A stretch of 64,000 bases of DNA from assembly GCF_001676725.1 (NCBI RefSeq), contig NZ_CP016172.1, positions 4,836,001 through 4,900,000 on the forward strand. The letters run 5' to 3'. Source of the stretch: Bordetella flabilis (GTDB lineage Bacteria > Pseudomonadota > Gammaproteobacteria > Burkholderiales > Burkholderiaceae_B). A program made the translations under genes and the position numbers. Below the pieces are notes generated by a model. The model saw only the letters and a list, made by a program, of their open reading frames with translations. It was not told where the DNA came from and did not search any database. Shown piece after piece: positions 12,178 to 21,374 of the stretch (its first letter is position 1; each line of letters starts with the position of its first letter).

Positions 12178-12519
12178 ATGTCCCTTACCGACACCCTAGG
12201 CCTTACCCTGGCCCAGGCCGCCCCCGAGGGCAACGCGCTGATGGGCATGCTGCCCATCGTGCTGATGTTCGTCATCCTTTACTTCCTGATGATCCGGCCG
12301 CAGATGAAGCGCCAGAAGGAACACAGGAACCTGCTGGCTGCGCTCAGCAAGGGCGACGAAGTGGTTACCGCCGGCGGCCTGCTGGGCAAGGTCACCAAGG
12401 TCACGGACACCTATATCACCGTGGAAATCGGCGAAGCGGCCGAGAAGCCCATCGAAGTCGTGGTGCAGAAGAGCGCCGTGTCGACCGTCCTGCCCAAGGG
12501 AACCATCAAGGCGCTGTAA
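12178..12519 (+). CDS. yajC: Preprotein translocase subunit YajC
   Basis: This is a 113-residue protein with one membrane helix (GMLPIVLMFVILYFLMIRPQ, about residues 20-40) followed by a cytosolic domain with the family motif RPQMKRQKEHRNLLAALSKGDEVVTAGGLLGKV. YajC binds SecDF and the SecYEG translocon. AGGAG lies 7 bases before the ATG. The gene leads secD by about 100 bases. Confidence 0.95.
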   Translation: MSLTDTLGLTLAQAAPEGNALMGMLPIVLMFVILYFLMIRPQMKRQKEHRNLLAALSKGDEVVTAGGLLGKVTKVTDTYITVEIGEAAEKPIEVVVQKSAVSTVLPKGTIKAL

Positions 12520-12625
12520 GGGTCACAGCGGGCCAAACCGCGCGGCGGCGACCCGCCCCGACGGTAGGCCCCCGCCCGCTCCCCGGCTTTCCGCCCTAAC
12601 CGTCATTCGTCATAAGTAGCCGGCC

Positions 12626-14521
12626 ATGAACCGCTATCCCCTCTGGAAATACCTCACGGTCCTGATCGCGGTCCTGATCGGCGCGCTCTATACGCTACCC
12701 AATTTCTACGGCGAATCCCCGGCGGTACAGATTTCCAGCGCCAAGGCGACCATCAAGGTCGACAACGCGCTGCTCAATACGGTGGAACAGACGCTGGCCC
12801 AGGCCAAGATCCCGTCCGCCGGCATCTATTACGAACAGAATGGCCCGCTGGGCACCATCCGCGCCCGTTTTGCGTCCACCGACCAGCAGCTGCAGGCGCG
12901 CGACCTGATCGACAAGACGCTGAACACGGTGCCGGGGGACCCGCACTACACCGTGGCGCTGAACCTGCTGCCCGCGTCGCCGGAATGGATGCGCGCCCTG
13001 GGCTGGTTCGAGCCCAAGCCCATGTACCTGGGCCTGGACTTGCGCGGGGGCGTGTACTTCCTGCTGCAGATCGATATGCAGGGCGCGCTGACCGCGCGCT
13101 ACGACTCCCTGGCCGCCGACGTGCGCAGCGTGCTGCGCGACCAGGACATCGCCGGCGCCACCGTGGAACGCACCGGCCAGTCCGTCACGGCGACCTTCGC
13201 CAATGCCGATAACCGCGACAAGGCGCTGTCGGTGCTGCGCACGCGCCTGCCGGACCTGGCGTTCACCGACCAGAACGACGGCGGCAAGCCGCAACTCGTC
13301 GGCGCGCTCAGCCCTGCTTCCATCACGCGAGTGCAGGAAAGCGCGCTGAACCAGAACATCAACACCCTGCACAACCGGATCAACGAGCTGGGCGTGGCCG
13401 AACCGGTCATCCAGCAGCAAGGCAACGACCGCATCGTCGTGCAGTTGCCGGGCGTCCAGGACGTGGCCAAGGCCAAGGAACTGCTGGGCCGCACCGCCAC
13501 GCTGGAAATCCGCATGGTGGACGACTCGCCCGCGGCGCAGGCCGCCCTGGCCGCCAATACCGTGCCGTTCGGCCTGGAGCGCTACACCGAGCGCGACGGC
13601 CGTCCCCTGCTGGTGCGCCGCCAGGTCATCCTGACCGGCGAGAACCTGCAGGATGCGCAGCCTGGCCGCGACCAGCAGACGCAGCAGCCTGCGGTCCACC
13701 TGACCCTGGATGCCAAGGGCGCCCGCATTTTCCGCGACGTCACGCGGGACAACGTCGGCAAGCGCATGGCCATCCTGCTGTTCGAAAACGGCAAGGGCGA
13801 AGTCGTCACCGCGCCGGTCATCCGCGGCGAAATCCCCGGCGGACAGGTGCAGATCTCCGGCAGCATGACGGCCGAGGAAGCCGCCGACACCGCGCTGCTG
13901 CTGCGCGCGGGCGCCCTGGCCGCGCCGATGTCGATCATCGAGGAACGCACCATCGGCCCCAGCCTGGGCGCGGACAACATCGCCAAGGGCTTCGCCTCCA
14001 CGCTGTACGGCTTCCTGGCGATCGCCATCTTCATCGTGCTGTACTACCGGTTGTTCGGCGTCTTCTCGACGATCGGCCTGGCGGTCAACGTATTGCTGCT
14101 GCTGGCCGTGCTTTCCATGCTGCAGGCCACATTGACCCTGCCGGGTATCGCGGCCATCGCGCTGACCCTGGGCATGGCCATCGACTCCAACGTGCTGATC
14201 AACGAGCGGATCCGCGAGGAACTGCGCAATGGCGCCACCCCCCAGCAGGCCATCCACCAGGGCTTCGAGCGCGCATGGGGCACCATCCTGGATTCGAACC
14301 TGACGACGCTGATCGTGGGCCTGGCGCTGCTGGCCTTCGGTTCGGGCCCGATACGCGGCTTCGCGGTGGTCCACTGCCTGGGCATCCTGACCTCGATGTT
14401 CTCGTCGGTGGTCGGCGTGCGTGCGCTGGCGAACCTCTGGTATGGCCGCCGCAAGAAGCTCAGCAGCGTGTCGATCGGGCAGGTGTGGAAACCCACGGAG
14501 AACGCGAAGGCCAAGGCCTGA
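12626..14521 (+). CDS. secD: Protein translocase subunit SecD
   Basis: The 631-residue protein begins with a membrane helix, has the large periplasmic P1 domain (including YLGLDLRGGVYFLL) and ends with the five-helix RND-like bundle bearing LTLGMAIDSNVLINERIREE, the conserved D for proton use. SecDF uses the proton gradient to pull secreted chains across the inner membrane. Length fits the proteobacterial family. It is followed 105 bases later by secF. Confidence 0.96.
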   Translation: MNRYPLWKYLTVLIAVLIGALYTLPNFYGESPAVQISSAKATIKVDNALLNTVEQTLAQAKIPSAGIYYEQNGPLGTIRARFASTDQQLQARDLIDKTLNTVPGDPHYTVALNLLPASPEWMRALGWFEPKPMYLGLDLRGGVYFLLQIDMQGALTARYDSLAADVRSVLRDQDIAGATVERTGQSVTATFANADNRDKALSVLRTRLPDLAFTDQNDGGKPQLVGALSPASITRVQESALNQNINTLHNRINELGVAEPVIQQQGNDRIVVQLPGVQDVAKAKELLGRTATLEIRMVDDSPAAQAALAANTVPFGLERYTERDGRPLLVRRQVILTGENLQDAQPGRDQQTQQPAVHLTLDAKGARIFRDVTRDNVGKRMAILLFENGKGEVVTAPVIRGEIPGGQVQISGSMTAEEAADTALLLRAGALAAPMSIIEERTIGPSLGADNIAKGFASTLYGFLAIAIFIVLYYRLFGVFSTIGLAVNVLLLLAVLSMLQATLTLPGIAAIALTLGMAIDSNVLINERIREELRNGATPQQAIHQGFERAWGTILDSNLTTLIVGLALLAFGSGPIRGFAVVHCLGILTSMFSSVVGVRALANLWYGRRKKLSSVSIGQVWKPTENAKAKA

Positions 14522-14626
14522 GGGCGAAAGGTCCCCGGACTACGAAGCCACCGGCGACAGCGCGGGCGGCACCGAACGACAGAATGCAACGACGGCCCCG
14601 CGGGGCCTACCCAAGCAAGGCGAAAC

Positions 14627-15556
14627 ATGGAATTTTTCCGGATCCACCGCACCATCCCGTTCATGCGTCACGCCCTGCTGCTGAACATCATCAGCGCGGT
14701 GACCTTCCTGGCCGCGGTGTTCTTCATCCTGACGCGCGGGTTCCACCTGTCCATCGAGTTCACCGGCGGGACGGTAATGGAGGTCAGCTACGCTCATACG
14801 GCACAGCTCGACTCCGTCCGCGGCGCGGTGTCCAAGCTGGGCTACGCGGATTTCCAGGTCCAGAACTTTGGCACCTCGCGCGACGTGCTGATCCGGCTGC
14901 CGCTGGCGGAAGGCCAGACCTCGTCGCAGCAAAGCGATTCCGTGCTGCAGTCCTTGAAGGCCGCCGATCCGTCCGTGGAGCTGCGGCGCGTGGAGTACGT
15001 CGGCCCGCAGGTCGGGCGCGAACTGGTGCACAACGGCCTGATGGCGCTGCTGTTCGTGGTGCTGGGCATCGTCGTTTACCTGGCTATCCGTTTCGAATGG
15101 AAGTTCGCGTTGGCCGGCGTGATCGCCAACCTGCACGACGTGGTCATCATCCTGGGCTTCTTCGCCTTCTTCCAGTGGGAATTCTCGCTGTCGGTGCTGG
15201 CCGGCGTGCTGGCGGTGCTGGGTTATTCGGTGAACGAATCCGTGGTCATCATGGACCGGATCCGCGAGAACTTCCGCAAGCAGCGCAAGGCGGAAGTCGC
15301 CGAGGTCATCAACGGCGCCATCACGCAGACGATTTCGCGGACCATCATCACCCACGGTTCGACGCAGATGATGGTGCTGTCCATGCTGTTCTTCGGCGGC
15401 CCGACGCTGCACTACTTCGCGATGGCGCTGACCATCGGCATCTGGTTCGGTATCTATTCGTCGGTCTTCGTGGCCGCGGCGCTGGCCATGTGGTTCGGCG
15501 TCAAGCGCGAAGACCTGGTCAAGCCGGCCAAGAAGGACGGCCCAGAGGTGGCCTGA
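14627..15556 (+). CDS. secF: Protein translocase subunit SecF
   Basis: The 309-residue protein has the SecF order: one N-terminal helix, the short periplasmic domain starting FHLSIEFTGGTVMEV, then five helices including VLAVLGYSVNESVVIMDRIRENFR and the TLTTTI-like region QTISRTIITHGSTQMMVLSMLFFGG. It pairs with SecD and YajC. It is the last gene of the block and is followed by a strong terminator. Confidence 0.96.
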   Translation: MEFFRIHRTIPFMRHALLLNIISAVTFLAAVFFILTRGFHLSIEFTGGTVMEVSYAHTAQLDSVRGAVSKLGYADFQVQNFGTSRDVLIRLPLAEGQTSSQQSDSVLQSLKAADPSVELRRVEYVGPQVGRELVHNGLMALLFVVLGIVVYLAIRFEWKFALAGVIANLHDVVIILGFFAFFQWEFSLSVLAGVLAVLGYSVNESVVIMDRIRENFRKQRKAEVAEVINGAITQTISRTIITHGSTQMMVLSMLFFGGPTLHYFAMALTIGIWFGIYSSVFVAAALAMWFGVKREDLVKPAKKDGPEVA

Positions 15557-15629
15557 GCGCGGCGTTGCCGCGGTCGGCGCGGCAGGCAGCGCCATCCGGG
15601 CTGCCATCGCGTCAAACTGGCCGGAACAC

Positions 15630-15660
15630 AAAGGCGCCCCGCGGGGCGCCTTTGTTATTT
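15630..15660 (+). terminator. Rho-independent terminator after secF
   Basis: AAAGGCGCCCC and GGGGCGCCTTT form a perfect 11-bp stem with a two-base centre, followed by GTTATTT. It lies about 75 bases after the secF stop and is symmetrical enough to work for the opposing HAD gene too. Confidence 0.85.
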
Positions 15661-15791
15661 CGGAACTGCCCGCCTGGGCCGATGGCCGCCGTATTCGCCG
15701 GCTTATCGCGCGAAAGTGATTGCCGGACCGACCGCCAGAGCACCCGGCGCACGCCGCGAGCCGCGCCTGCCTGCACGGGGCGGGCCAAGGG

Positions 15792-16520
15792 TCACGCCGG
15801 GCAGCCCAGCTGGCTGGCCAGATCGTTCATGTCGCGCGCCACGTAGTCCCAGTCCTGCTCGGCGCGCAGATTGCTCGTTTGCGTGGGGCCATGCTCGGTG
15901 GGACGTGGGATGAAGGCGGTCTTCAGGCCGCAGCGGCGCGCGGCGGCCAGGTCGCCGTTGTGGGCCGCGACCATGCAGATCTGGTCGGGCTGCAGCCCCA
16001 ATACCTCCACCGCGCCCAGATAGGCCTGTGGCGCAGGCTTGTAGGCCCGCACGACCTCCGAGCCCAGGATGGCGTCCCAGGGCAGCCCCGCGCGCTTGGC
16101 GATGTCCATCATCAACCTGATGTGGCCGTTGGACATGGGCGCAATCATGAAGCGCTGCTTGAGCCGGCCCAGGCCCTGCACGGAATCGGGCCAGGGATCC
16201 AACCGGTGCCAGGCCAGGTTCAAGGCGTCCAGTTCCTGCTGAGGGATGGCGGCCGTGTCGATGCGGTATTCCTGCAGCACCTGGGACAGGTTCTCGTAAT
16301 GCAACACATCCAGGCGCACGAAGGGGCGCCTCCCGCTGCGCACTTCCTCCATCGATGGCCCGTACTTGCTGCGCCATGCATCGGCGAATTCGTAGGCGTC
16401 CAGTTGCGGGGCATAGCGGTCCAGGAAAGACCGTGCCTCGCGCGCCACCCCGCCGCGCCAGTCCACCACCGTGCCAAAGACGTCAAACAGAAGCGCCTGG
16501 ATGTCCGTGCCGTTCGCCAT
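15792..16520 (-). CDS. Haloacid dehalogenase type II (HAD superfamily)
   Basis: The 242-residue protein has the HAD core motifs: nucleophile D13 in LLFDVFGTVVDW, the serine of motif II in APMSNGH, the lysine in VRAYKPAPQAYLGAVEVLG, and an acidic motif in VAAHNGDLAAARRCGLKTAFI. The cap and motif spacing match (S)-2-haloacid dehalogenases, which hydrolyse 2-haloalkanoates, although phosphatase activity on small metabolites is possible. The start has GGAGGC 7-8 bases upstream. It stands alone between secF and a hypothetical gene of opposite strand. Confidence 0.85.
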   Translation of the reverse strand: MANGTDIQALLFDVFGTVVDWRGGVAREARSFLDRYAPQLDAYEFADAWRSKYGPSMEEVRSGRRPFVRLDVLHYENLSQVLQEYRIDTAAIPQQELDALNLAWHRLDPWPDSVQGLGRLKQRFMIAPMSNGHIRLMMDIAKRAGLPWDAILGSEVVRAYKPAPQAYLGAVEVLGLQPDQICMVAAHNGDLAAARRCGLKTAFIPRPTEHGPTQTSNLRAEQDWDYVARDMNDLASQLGCPA

Positions 16521-16762
16521 GATGATTGCCTCCGTGCTCGCGTATGTCGGAGGAGTCTACTTCAGGGATGGGCACGGCGGGCTGAACAGCTTGCGGCCTG
16601 GGGTCCACGATCCGCCATCCGCAGGAACGGCCCGCCGGCACAATCGCCCCGCCCATCCGCCTGCAGGAATATGGAACCGGCGTTCATCCCGGGCCACGCA
16701 ACTGTCCCGCGGTTCGCGGCCGGCAAGGCGGCATACCGCATGACTTCCGAGGAGCAAATCGA

Positions 16763-17293
16763 ATGCAGGTTTCCACCCTGAGCGGCGTTTCGGACATGGC
16801 GCCACCCAGCCGGTTTCAGCTCGCCGCCGATATCCACGCGCCCTACTTTCCCGCCGGCGATGCCGCGACGGACGCCCTGGCCCGCTACCCGCGCGCGCCC
16901 ATGAGCGCGATTCGCGCCCCCTACGAGTTCGACAGCGACTACGAAGCGCCACCCGGTACGGCCGGTGAAAAGTCGCAGGCGTCCCCGGCCGGCGGAGTAT
17001 CCGTGACCGAGGCCGCGGGCTGGGTCGTGGATCTTACCTCGGGGGGCCTGTACGGCCTGGCGATGGCCCTGATCGGGCGCCTGGCCAAGGCGGCGACGAA
17101 GCCGGGCAAGGTGGAAGCCGGCAATGCGGACGCCCAGCCGTCGATGCCGCGTCCGGCGCGGCAGGCGGGGGGGTTCCTGGCGGATGGCAGCACTGGCGCG
17201 TATGCCGGCAGCAACGGCAACCGGCCACAGCCTGTTTCGCTACGGTCCGATACGCACCGGCCCGCGCCTTCCCATGATATGTATAGAGCCTGA
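16763..17293 (+). CDS. Hypothetical protein
   Basis: This is a 176-residue frame with a good ribosome site (GAGGAG 9-10 bases before the ATG). The ends are rich in Pro, Ala and Ser and look disordered. The middle has one hydrophobic stretch (GWVVDLTSGGLYGLAMALIGRLAKAA, about residues 85-110). I recognise no domain. No signal peptide is seen. It precedes the OsmC gene by 83 bases. The ribosome site supports it being real, but a competing long frame exists on the other strand. Confidence 0.45.
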   Translation: MQVSTLSGVSDMAPPSRFQLAADIHAPYFPAGDAATDALARYPRAPMSAIRAPYEFDSDYEAPPGTAGEKSQASPAGGVSVTEAAGWVVDLTSGGLYGLAMALIGRLAKAATKPGKVEAGNADAQPSMPRPARQAGGFLADGSTGAYAGSNGNRPQPVSLRSDTHRPAPSHDMYRA

Positions 17294-17376
17294 TATCGGC
17301 AGCGCGCCGCATTGGCGCGCCCTGACCGGCCGTGGCGCAGCCGTTCAAGGGGCCGCCGGCCTGCAGGAGAAGCACA

Positions 17377-17853
17377 GTGGCATACGGCGAACACAATTAC
17401 CGCGTGGCGGTCGCGTGGACTGGCAACCGGGGAACGGGAACCTCGGGCTACAGCCAGTATGGACGCGAATACACCATAAGCGCGAACGGCAAGCCTGACA
17501 TCCCCGGCTCGTCCGACCCGGCGTTCCGGGGCGACGCCAGCCGCTGGAATCCCGAGGACCTCTTGGTTGCCGCGGCGTCCGCATGCCACAAGCTCTGGTA
17601 CCTGCATCTGTGTGCCGAAGCGGGCGTCCGCGTGGTCGCCTATGTCGACGACGCGCATGGCACGATGCTGGACGGCCCGACGGGCGGCAAGCTGACCCAT
17701 ATCGAGCTGCGCCCGCGGGTAACTATAAAGGCCGGAGACGACCTTGCCCTGGCGCGATCGTTGCATCACGCGGCGCATGACAAATGCTATATCGCCAACT
17801 CGGTGAACTTCCCGATCACCTGTGAGCCGGTCATCGAATCCGCCCACGGCTGA
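17377..17853 (+). CDS. OsmC family peroxiredoxin-like protein
   Basis: The 158-residue protein fits the OsmC/Ohr family: WNPEDLLVAAASACHKLWYLHL carries the first redox cysteine (C70), and the AHDKCYIANSVNFPITCEP segment carries the second (C137). The family reduces organic hydroperoxides with thiols. C79 and C149 are extra. The GTG at 17377 is chosen because AGGAGA lies 7 bases upstream; an upstream ATG at 17332 would add 15 residues unlike the family. Confidence 0.88.
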   Translation: MAYGEHNYRVAVAWTGNRGTGTSGYSQYGREYTISANGKPDIPGSSDPAFRGDASRWNPEDLLVAAASACHKLWYLHLCAEAGVRVVAYVDDAHGTMLDGPTGGKLTHIELRPRVTIKAGDDLALARSLHHAAHDKCYIANSVNFPITCEPVIESAHG

Positions 17854-17939
17854 TACCGAGCGCGCTGCGCGGCGACGCAAGCCAACGGCCCGGCATGCCG
17901 GCCACAGCGCCGATACGGGCAGCGCCCCAACCCGCCAGA

Positions 17940-18323
17940 TCAGCGGCCACGTACGAGATCAATCAACCTGCGGTCCCGCTTGGTGGGCCGGCCGGCGGCC
18001 AGTGCATCGGCGGGTTCGGGCGCCAGCCGTTTCATCTCCGCCGCCCGTTCACGGGCGGCGACGCTTTCGGGCGTCTCGTCATAAAGCAGGCGCGCCGCCG
18101 GCGCCGGCCCGCGCACGCCACTGACGGCGCGCACGCGCACTTGTATGGGCGGATCGCCCTTGCGCACGCTGACGAGATCACCGGGCGCCACCTCGCGCGA
18201 AGGCTTGGCCGGCTGTTCGTTCACCAGCACCCTGCCCTTGCCGATCTCCTCCACCGCCAGGCTGCGGGTCTTGTAGAAACGCGCGGCCCAGAGCCATTTA
18301 TCGAGCCGAATCCGCTCTGTCAT
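17940..18323 (-). CDS. hslR: Heat-shock protein 15 / S4-domain RNA-binding protein
   Basis: The 127-residue protein starts with an S4 RNA-binding domain (RIRLDKWLWAARFYKTRSLA, then GRVLVNEQPAKPSREVAPGDLVSV) and ends in a basic tail (RPTKRDRRLIDLVRGR). This is the HslR layout; E. coli Hsp15 binds free 50S subunits that carry stalled nascent chains. The ATG at 18323 follows GAGGCAATC. It converges with the OsmC gene. Confidence 0.9.
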   Translation of the reverse strand: MTERIRLDKWLWAARFYKTRSLAVEEIGKGRVLVNEQPAKPSREVAPGDLVSVRKGDPPIQVRVRAVSGVRGPAPAARLLYDETPESVAARERAAEMKRLAPEPADALAAGRPTKRDRRLIDLVRGR

Positions 18324-18599
18324 GATTGCCTCGGCGCCTTGTCGAAAGGACAAATGATAGCCCTCGGCACCGCGGCTCTGGAAGCAGCACGCCACGGCCC
18401 GCCCCGTCGCGACGCGCATGCCACCGAGTGACTCGTTGCCCATGAGCAAGGGGCACCTTGGCCGATGGCCGGGCGGCCAATGGACCGGGACCTAATCCAT
18501 GGCGCCTGGCAAGCCGTGCAAACCCGCATGAAGAAAACCACGGCCGCGATTACAGTGCTGGGCTGCAGCCTTACCGCTCAACATCCCCGGGAACCACCC

Positions 18600-19394
18600 A
18601 TGAAAATCCTCGCTGCCTCGATCCTGATGTGCGTGCAAGCCGCCGCCATGGCCCAGACCCCGTCCTCCGCCCCGGCGCAGACGGCGCCTTCCACGCTGGC
18701 CCGCGTGACGCAGAGCGGCGTGCTGCGGGTGTGTACGCCCGGCGACTACAAGCCCTTCAGCTTCCAGCATGGCCCCGGCCAGTTCGAGGGCCTGGATGTG
18801 GACCTGATGCAGACGCTGGCCACCGCGCTCAACGCCAAACCGCAGTACGTCAAGACCACCTGGAAGGAGCTGCTGCCGGACTTCGTGGCGGGCAAGTGCG
18901 ATATTGCCGCGGGCGGTATTTCGGTTTCCCTGGAACGACAGAAGCAGGCCTACTTCAGCACCCCCTATATGGTGAACGGCAAGACGCCGCTGACCCGCTG
19001 CGAGAACGTGGCCCGATTCCAGACGGTGGAGGCGATCGACCAACCGTCCGTGCGCGTCATCGCGAACCCCGGCGGCAGCAACGAGCGTTTCGCCAAGACC
19101 CGTTTGTCGCACGCGACCCTGACCATGCATCCCGACAACCTGACGATCTTCGACGAACTGATCAAGGGCCAGGCCGATGTATTCGTCACCGAGGCGGCGG
19201 AGGCCATCGTGCAAAGCAAGGCCCATCCGGAACTGTGCGCCGTCAACCCGGACCGGCCGCTGCAGTATGCGGAGATGGCGTATCTGCTGCCCCTGGGCGA
19301 TGAAGTCTTCAAGCGTTTCGTCGACCAGTGGCTGCACCTGAGCCAGGCCGGCGGCGAGTACGCTCAACTCAGCGCGAAGTGGCTGGGCAAGTAG
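18600..19394 (+). CDS. Periplasmic cyclohexadienyl dehydratase (PheC-like)
   Basis: The 264-residue protein has a signal peptide (ILAASILMCVQAAAMAQ) and a periplasmic binding protein type 2 fold. It matches Pseudomonas aeruginosa PheC closely as I recall that sequence: VLRVCTPGDYKPFSF, GISVSLERQKQAYFSTPYMVNGKTP, NPGGSNERFAKTRL and RFVDQWLH. The catalytic-type glutamate (E201 in TEAAEAIVQS) and an active-site tryptophan (W88) are present. PheC converts prephenate to phenylpyruvate or arogenate to phenylalanine in the periplasm. An amino-acid binding protein for an ABC transporter is the alternative, but no permease genes are adjacent. Confidence 0.78.
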   Translation: MKILAASILMCVQAAAMAQTPSSAPAQTAPSTLARVTQSGVLRVCTPGDYKPFSFQHGPGQFEGLDVDLMQTLATALNAKPQYVKTTWKELLPDFVAGKCDIAAGGISVSLERQKQAYFSTPYMVNGKTPLTRCENVARFQTVEAIDQPSVRVIANPGGSNERFAKTRLSHATLTMHPDNLTIFDELIKGQADVFVTEAAEAIVQSKAHPELCAVNPDRPLQYAEMAYLLPLGDEVFKRFVDQWLHLSQAGGEYAQLSAKWLGK

Positions 19395-19407
19395 CGGGAG
19401 CGCCGCC

Positions 19408-20265
19408 TTGGAGCCGATCAACCAACACAAGCTGTGGTCGTTCGTCGCCGGTTCGCCCGGCGCCATGGTGGTGCAGGGGCAGAACTTCCGCAAGGCCGAC
19501 GCCCATCCGGTGCAATCCTATTTCGATCTGGCGACCAAGGTGGCGGAACTGCAATTCCGCAATCGCGACCACGTGCTGCTGTTCCGCGGCCAGGCGGCCG
19601 ATCACCGGAATCAGCGCGGCTATACCTCTCTGAAGCCGACGCTGCTGCGCGGCGGCGCCGGCAAGAACCCCGGCGCAGGCGAACTACGCAAACGGTACGC
19701 GCGTCTGGCCTTGGCCGAAGAAATCCTGGTGGACGAATACCGCAACGCCGGCCTGCTGGGCCGCGATCGCGTGGAGCGCCTGCGCATCGTGCGATGGTCC
19801 ATCCTGCAGCATTACGAGCTCTGCCCCACCCCGCTGCTGGACGTGACGCACTCGCTGCGCATCGCCGCATCCTTCGCCAGCCATGGCGCGGCCGGCATGG
19901 CGCATGTTTTCGTGCTGGGCGTACCGAACCTGAGCGGCGGCATCACGGCCAGCGCGGAAGCCGGCCTGCAGGCCATACGCCTGGCCAGCGTGTGTCCACC
20001 GTCGGCGGTGCGTCCGCACCTGCAGGAAGGCTACCTGCTGGGCGAGTATCCCGAGATGTCGGGCATCGGGCAGAAGTCGCTATATCTGCACCATGAAACC
20101 GACTTCGGGCGGCGCCTCATCGCGAAGTTCCGCTTCGACCCGGCAAGCTTCTGGGAAGGCACGAGTTTTCCCATTGTAGGCAAGCAGGCACTCTATCCGC
20201 CGCAGGACCCCATGCTGGAAGTGACCGGACGAATTCGCCAGCGGCTCGGTGCCGCGCAGGCGTGA
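19408..20265 (+). CDS. FRG-domain protein
   Basis: This 285-residue protein contains the FRG signature: LLFRGQAADHR at about residues 57-67 and ILQHYELCPTPLLDVTHSLRIAASFAS, the QHxxxxTPLLDxT segment typical of the family. The biochemical role of FRG domains is unknown; they occur alone or with nuclease and defence-type domains. No other domain is recognised here. The TTG start, 13 bases after the PheC-like stop, has GGGAG upstream, so co-transcription is likely. No signal peptide is seen, so it should be cytosolic. Confidence 0.8.
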   Translation: MEPINQHKLWSFVAGSPGAMVVQGQNFRKADAHPVQSYFDLATKVAELQFRNRDHVLLFRGQAADHRNQRGYTSLKPTLLRGGAGKNPGAGELRKRYARLALAEEILVDEYRNAGLLGRDRVERLRIVRWSILQHYELCPTPLLDVTHSLRIAASFASHGAAGMAHVFVLGVPNLSGGITASAEAGLQAIRLASVCPPSAVRPHLQEGYLLGEYPEMSGIGQKSLYLHHETDFGRRLIAKFRFDPASFWEGTSFPIVGKQALYPPQDPMLEVTGRIRQRLGAAQA

Positions 20266-20377
20266 CGCGCACCGATGCGCCATCCAATCCCCTTGAAGCA
20301 CGGCTTCACCTTGGGGCATCCGCCGTCGCGCCGGCGCAGGGCGCGCGGTACGCCGCCCCGGCCCGCGACCTGGCCCT

Positions 20378-21118
20378 TCAGGCGCGCCTGAACCACTGCC
20401 AGGGCATGCGCGTCGGCCACTGGTAGCGCTCGTCCAGGAAACGTCCCTTCAGCAGATGCACGGCGGCGATCGCGATAAACGCCGAGGCCGTCACATCGGA
20501 TGCATAGTGATCCAGATTGACCAGCCGGCTTAGCGCGGCCAGGATGGCGACCGTATAGACCACCCAACGCAGACGGGGCGCCGTGGCGGAGATCGCGGCG
20601 GCCAGGACGAAGGCCGTCAAGGCATGGCTGGACGGAAAGGAATTGAAAGGCTTGCCGGAGAACGCCTCTTCCAACCCATAGAAGCCGCGCTCGAAAAACA
20701 CCTCGGGCCGCGCGCGCGCCACGGTCTGCTTCAGGATGCCGGTGAGGATGCCGCCCACGATCCACGCGGCCAGCAGCAGCAGCGACCCGCGCGCCACGCG
20801 CACATAGCCGCCTGTCCACGGCGCGTGCCATCCCAGCCGCATGCCCAGCAGGGCCAGCACGTAGACGAGCAATACGATCCAGGTGTAGTTGTCGCTGTCG
20901 CCGACCTCGCCGATCCACTCGAAAGCATGGTCGACCCCGGGCGACACATGGGCCTTCAGGTAGCGCGCCAGCGGCAGATCGACGAAGGCCACCAGGCAAC
21001 CCAGGAGCAGCAGGGCCAGCACCCAGCCCGCCAGCCACCGTATGCGCCGGTCGGCTTGCGCCGACCCGCTGGCGCCCTTCCCCCCTGGGCCGGCGGCGCC
21101 GGCCTTCTTGCTGAACAT
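20378..21118 (-). CDS. PAP2 family membrane phosphatase
   Basis: The 246-residue protein has about six membrane helices and the three PAP2 phosphatase motifs: KQTVARARP, PSSHALT and SRLVNLDHYASDV, whose histidines and arginines form the active site. The family removes phosphate from lipids such as undecaprenyl pyrophosphate or phosphatidate. The ATG at 21118 follows CAGGGAAC; the frame is open further upstream but without similar support. It is divergent from miaB. Confidence 0.9.
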   Translation of the reverse strand: MFSKKAGAAGPGGKGASGSAQADRRIRWLAGWVLALLLLGCLVAFVDLPLARYLKAHVSPGVDHAFEWIGEVGDSDNYTWIVLLVYVLALLGMRLGWHAPWTGGYVRVARGSLLLLAAWIVGGILTGILKQTVARARPEVFFERGFYGLEEAFSGKPFNSFPSSHALTAFVLAAAISATAPRLRWVVYTVAILAALSRLVNLDHYASDVTASAFIAIAAVHLLKGRFLDERYQWPTRMPWQWFRRA

Positions 21119-21374
21119 ATGCGTTCCCTGTCGGTTCGTTCGCGCGTTCCGCCCCGCGACGGTCCGGCGCAATCCGGCTTTATCGGTCTGGCCCATGCCG
21201 CTCATCCTGCGCGAGCCGGGCTGGCATCGTTGTGCCGCGCTTGCCGCGACGTCCAGCGGACCCCGCGCGGCGCTCATGGTAGAAGCCGACCGAGACAATA
21301 CCAAGACAGGCAGGGATCCGGGGTAAAATTCTGTTTTTTATCGCCCCCGGGATCTACACCCGTCACGGCCCCCT

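Noticed and set aside
12695..14374. Long minus-strand open frame opposite secD
   Set aside because: secD is certain, and the antisense frame is low-complexity Gln/Arg/Gly sequence typical of shadows in high-GC genomes.
16939..17880. 313-codon minus-strand frame opposite the OsmC and hypothetical genes
   Set aside because: The OsmC protein is clearly real, and the antisense product shows no family features or convincing start site.
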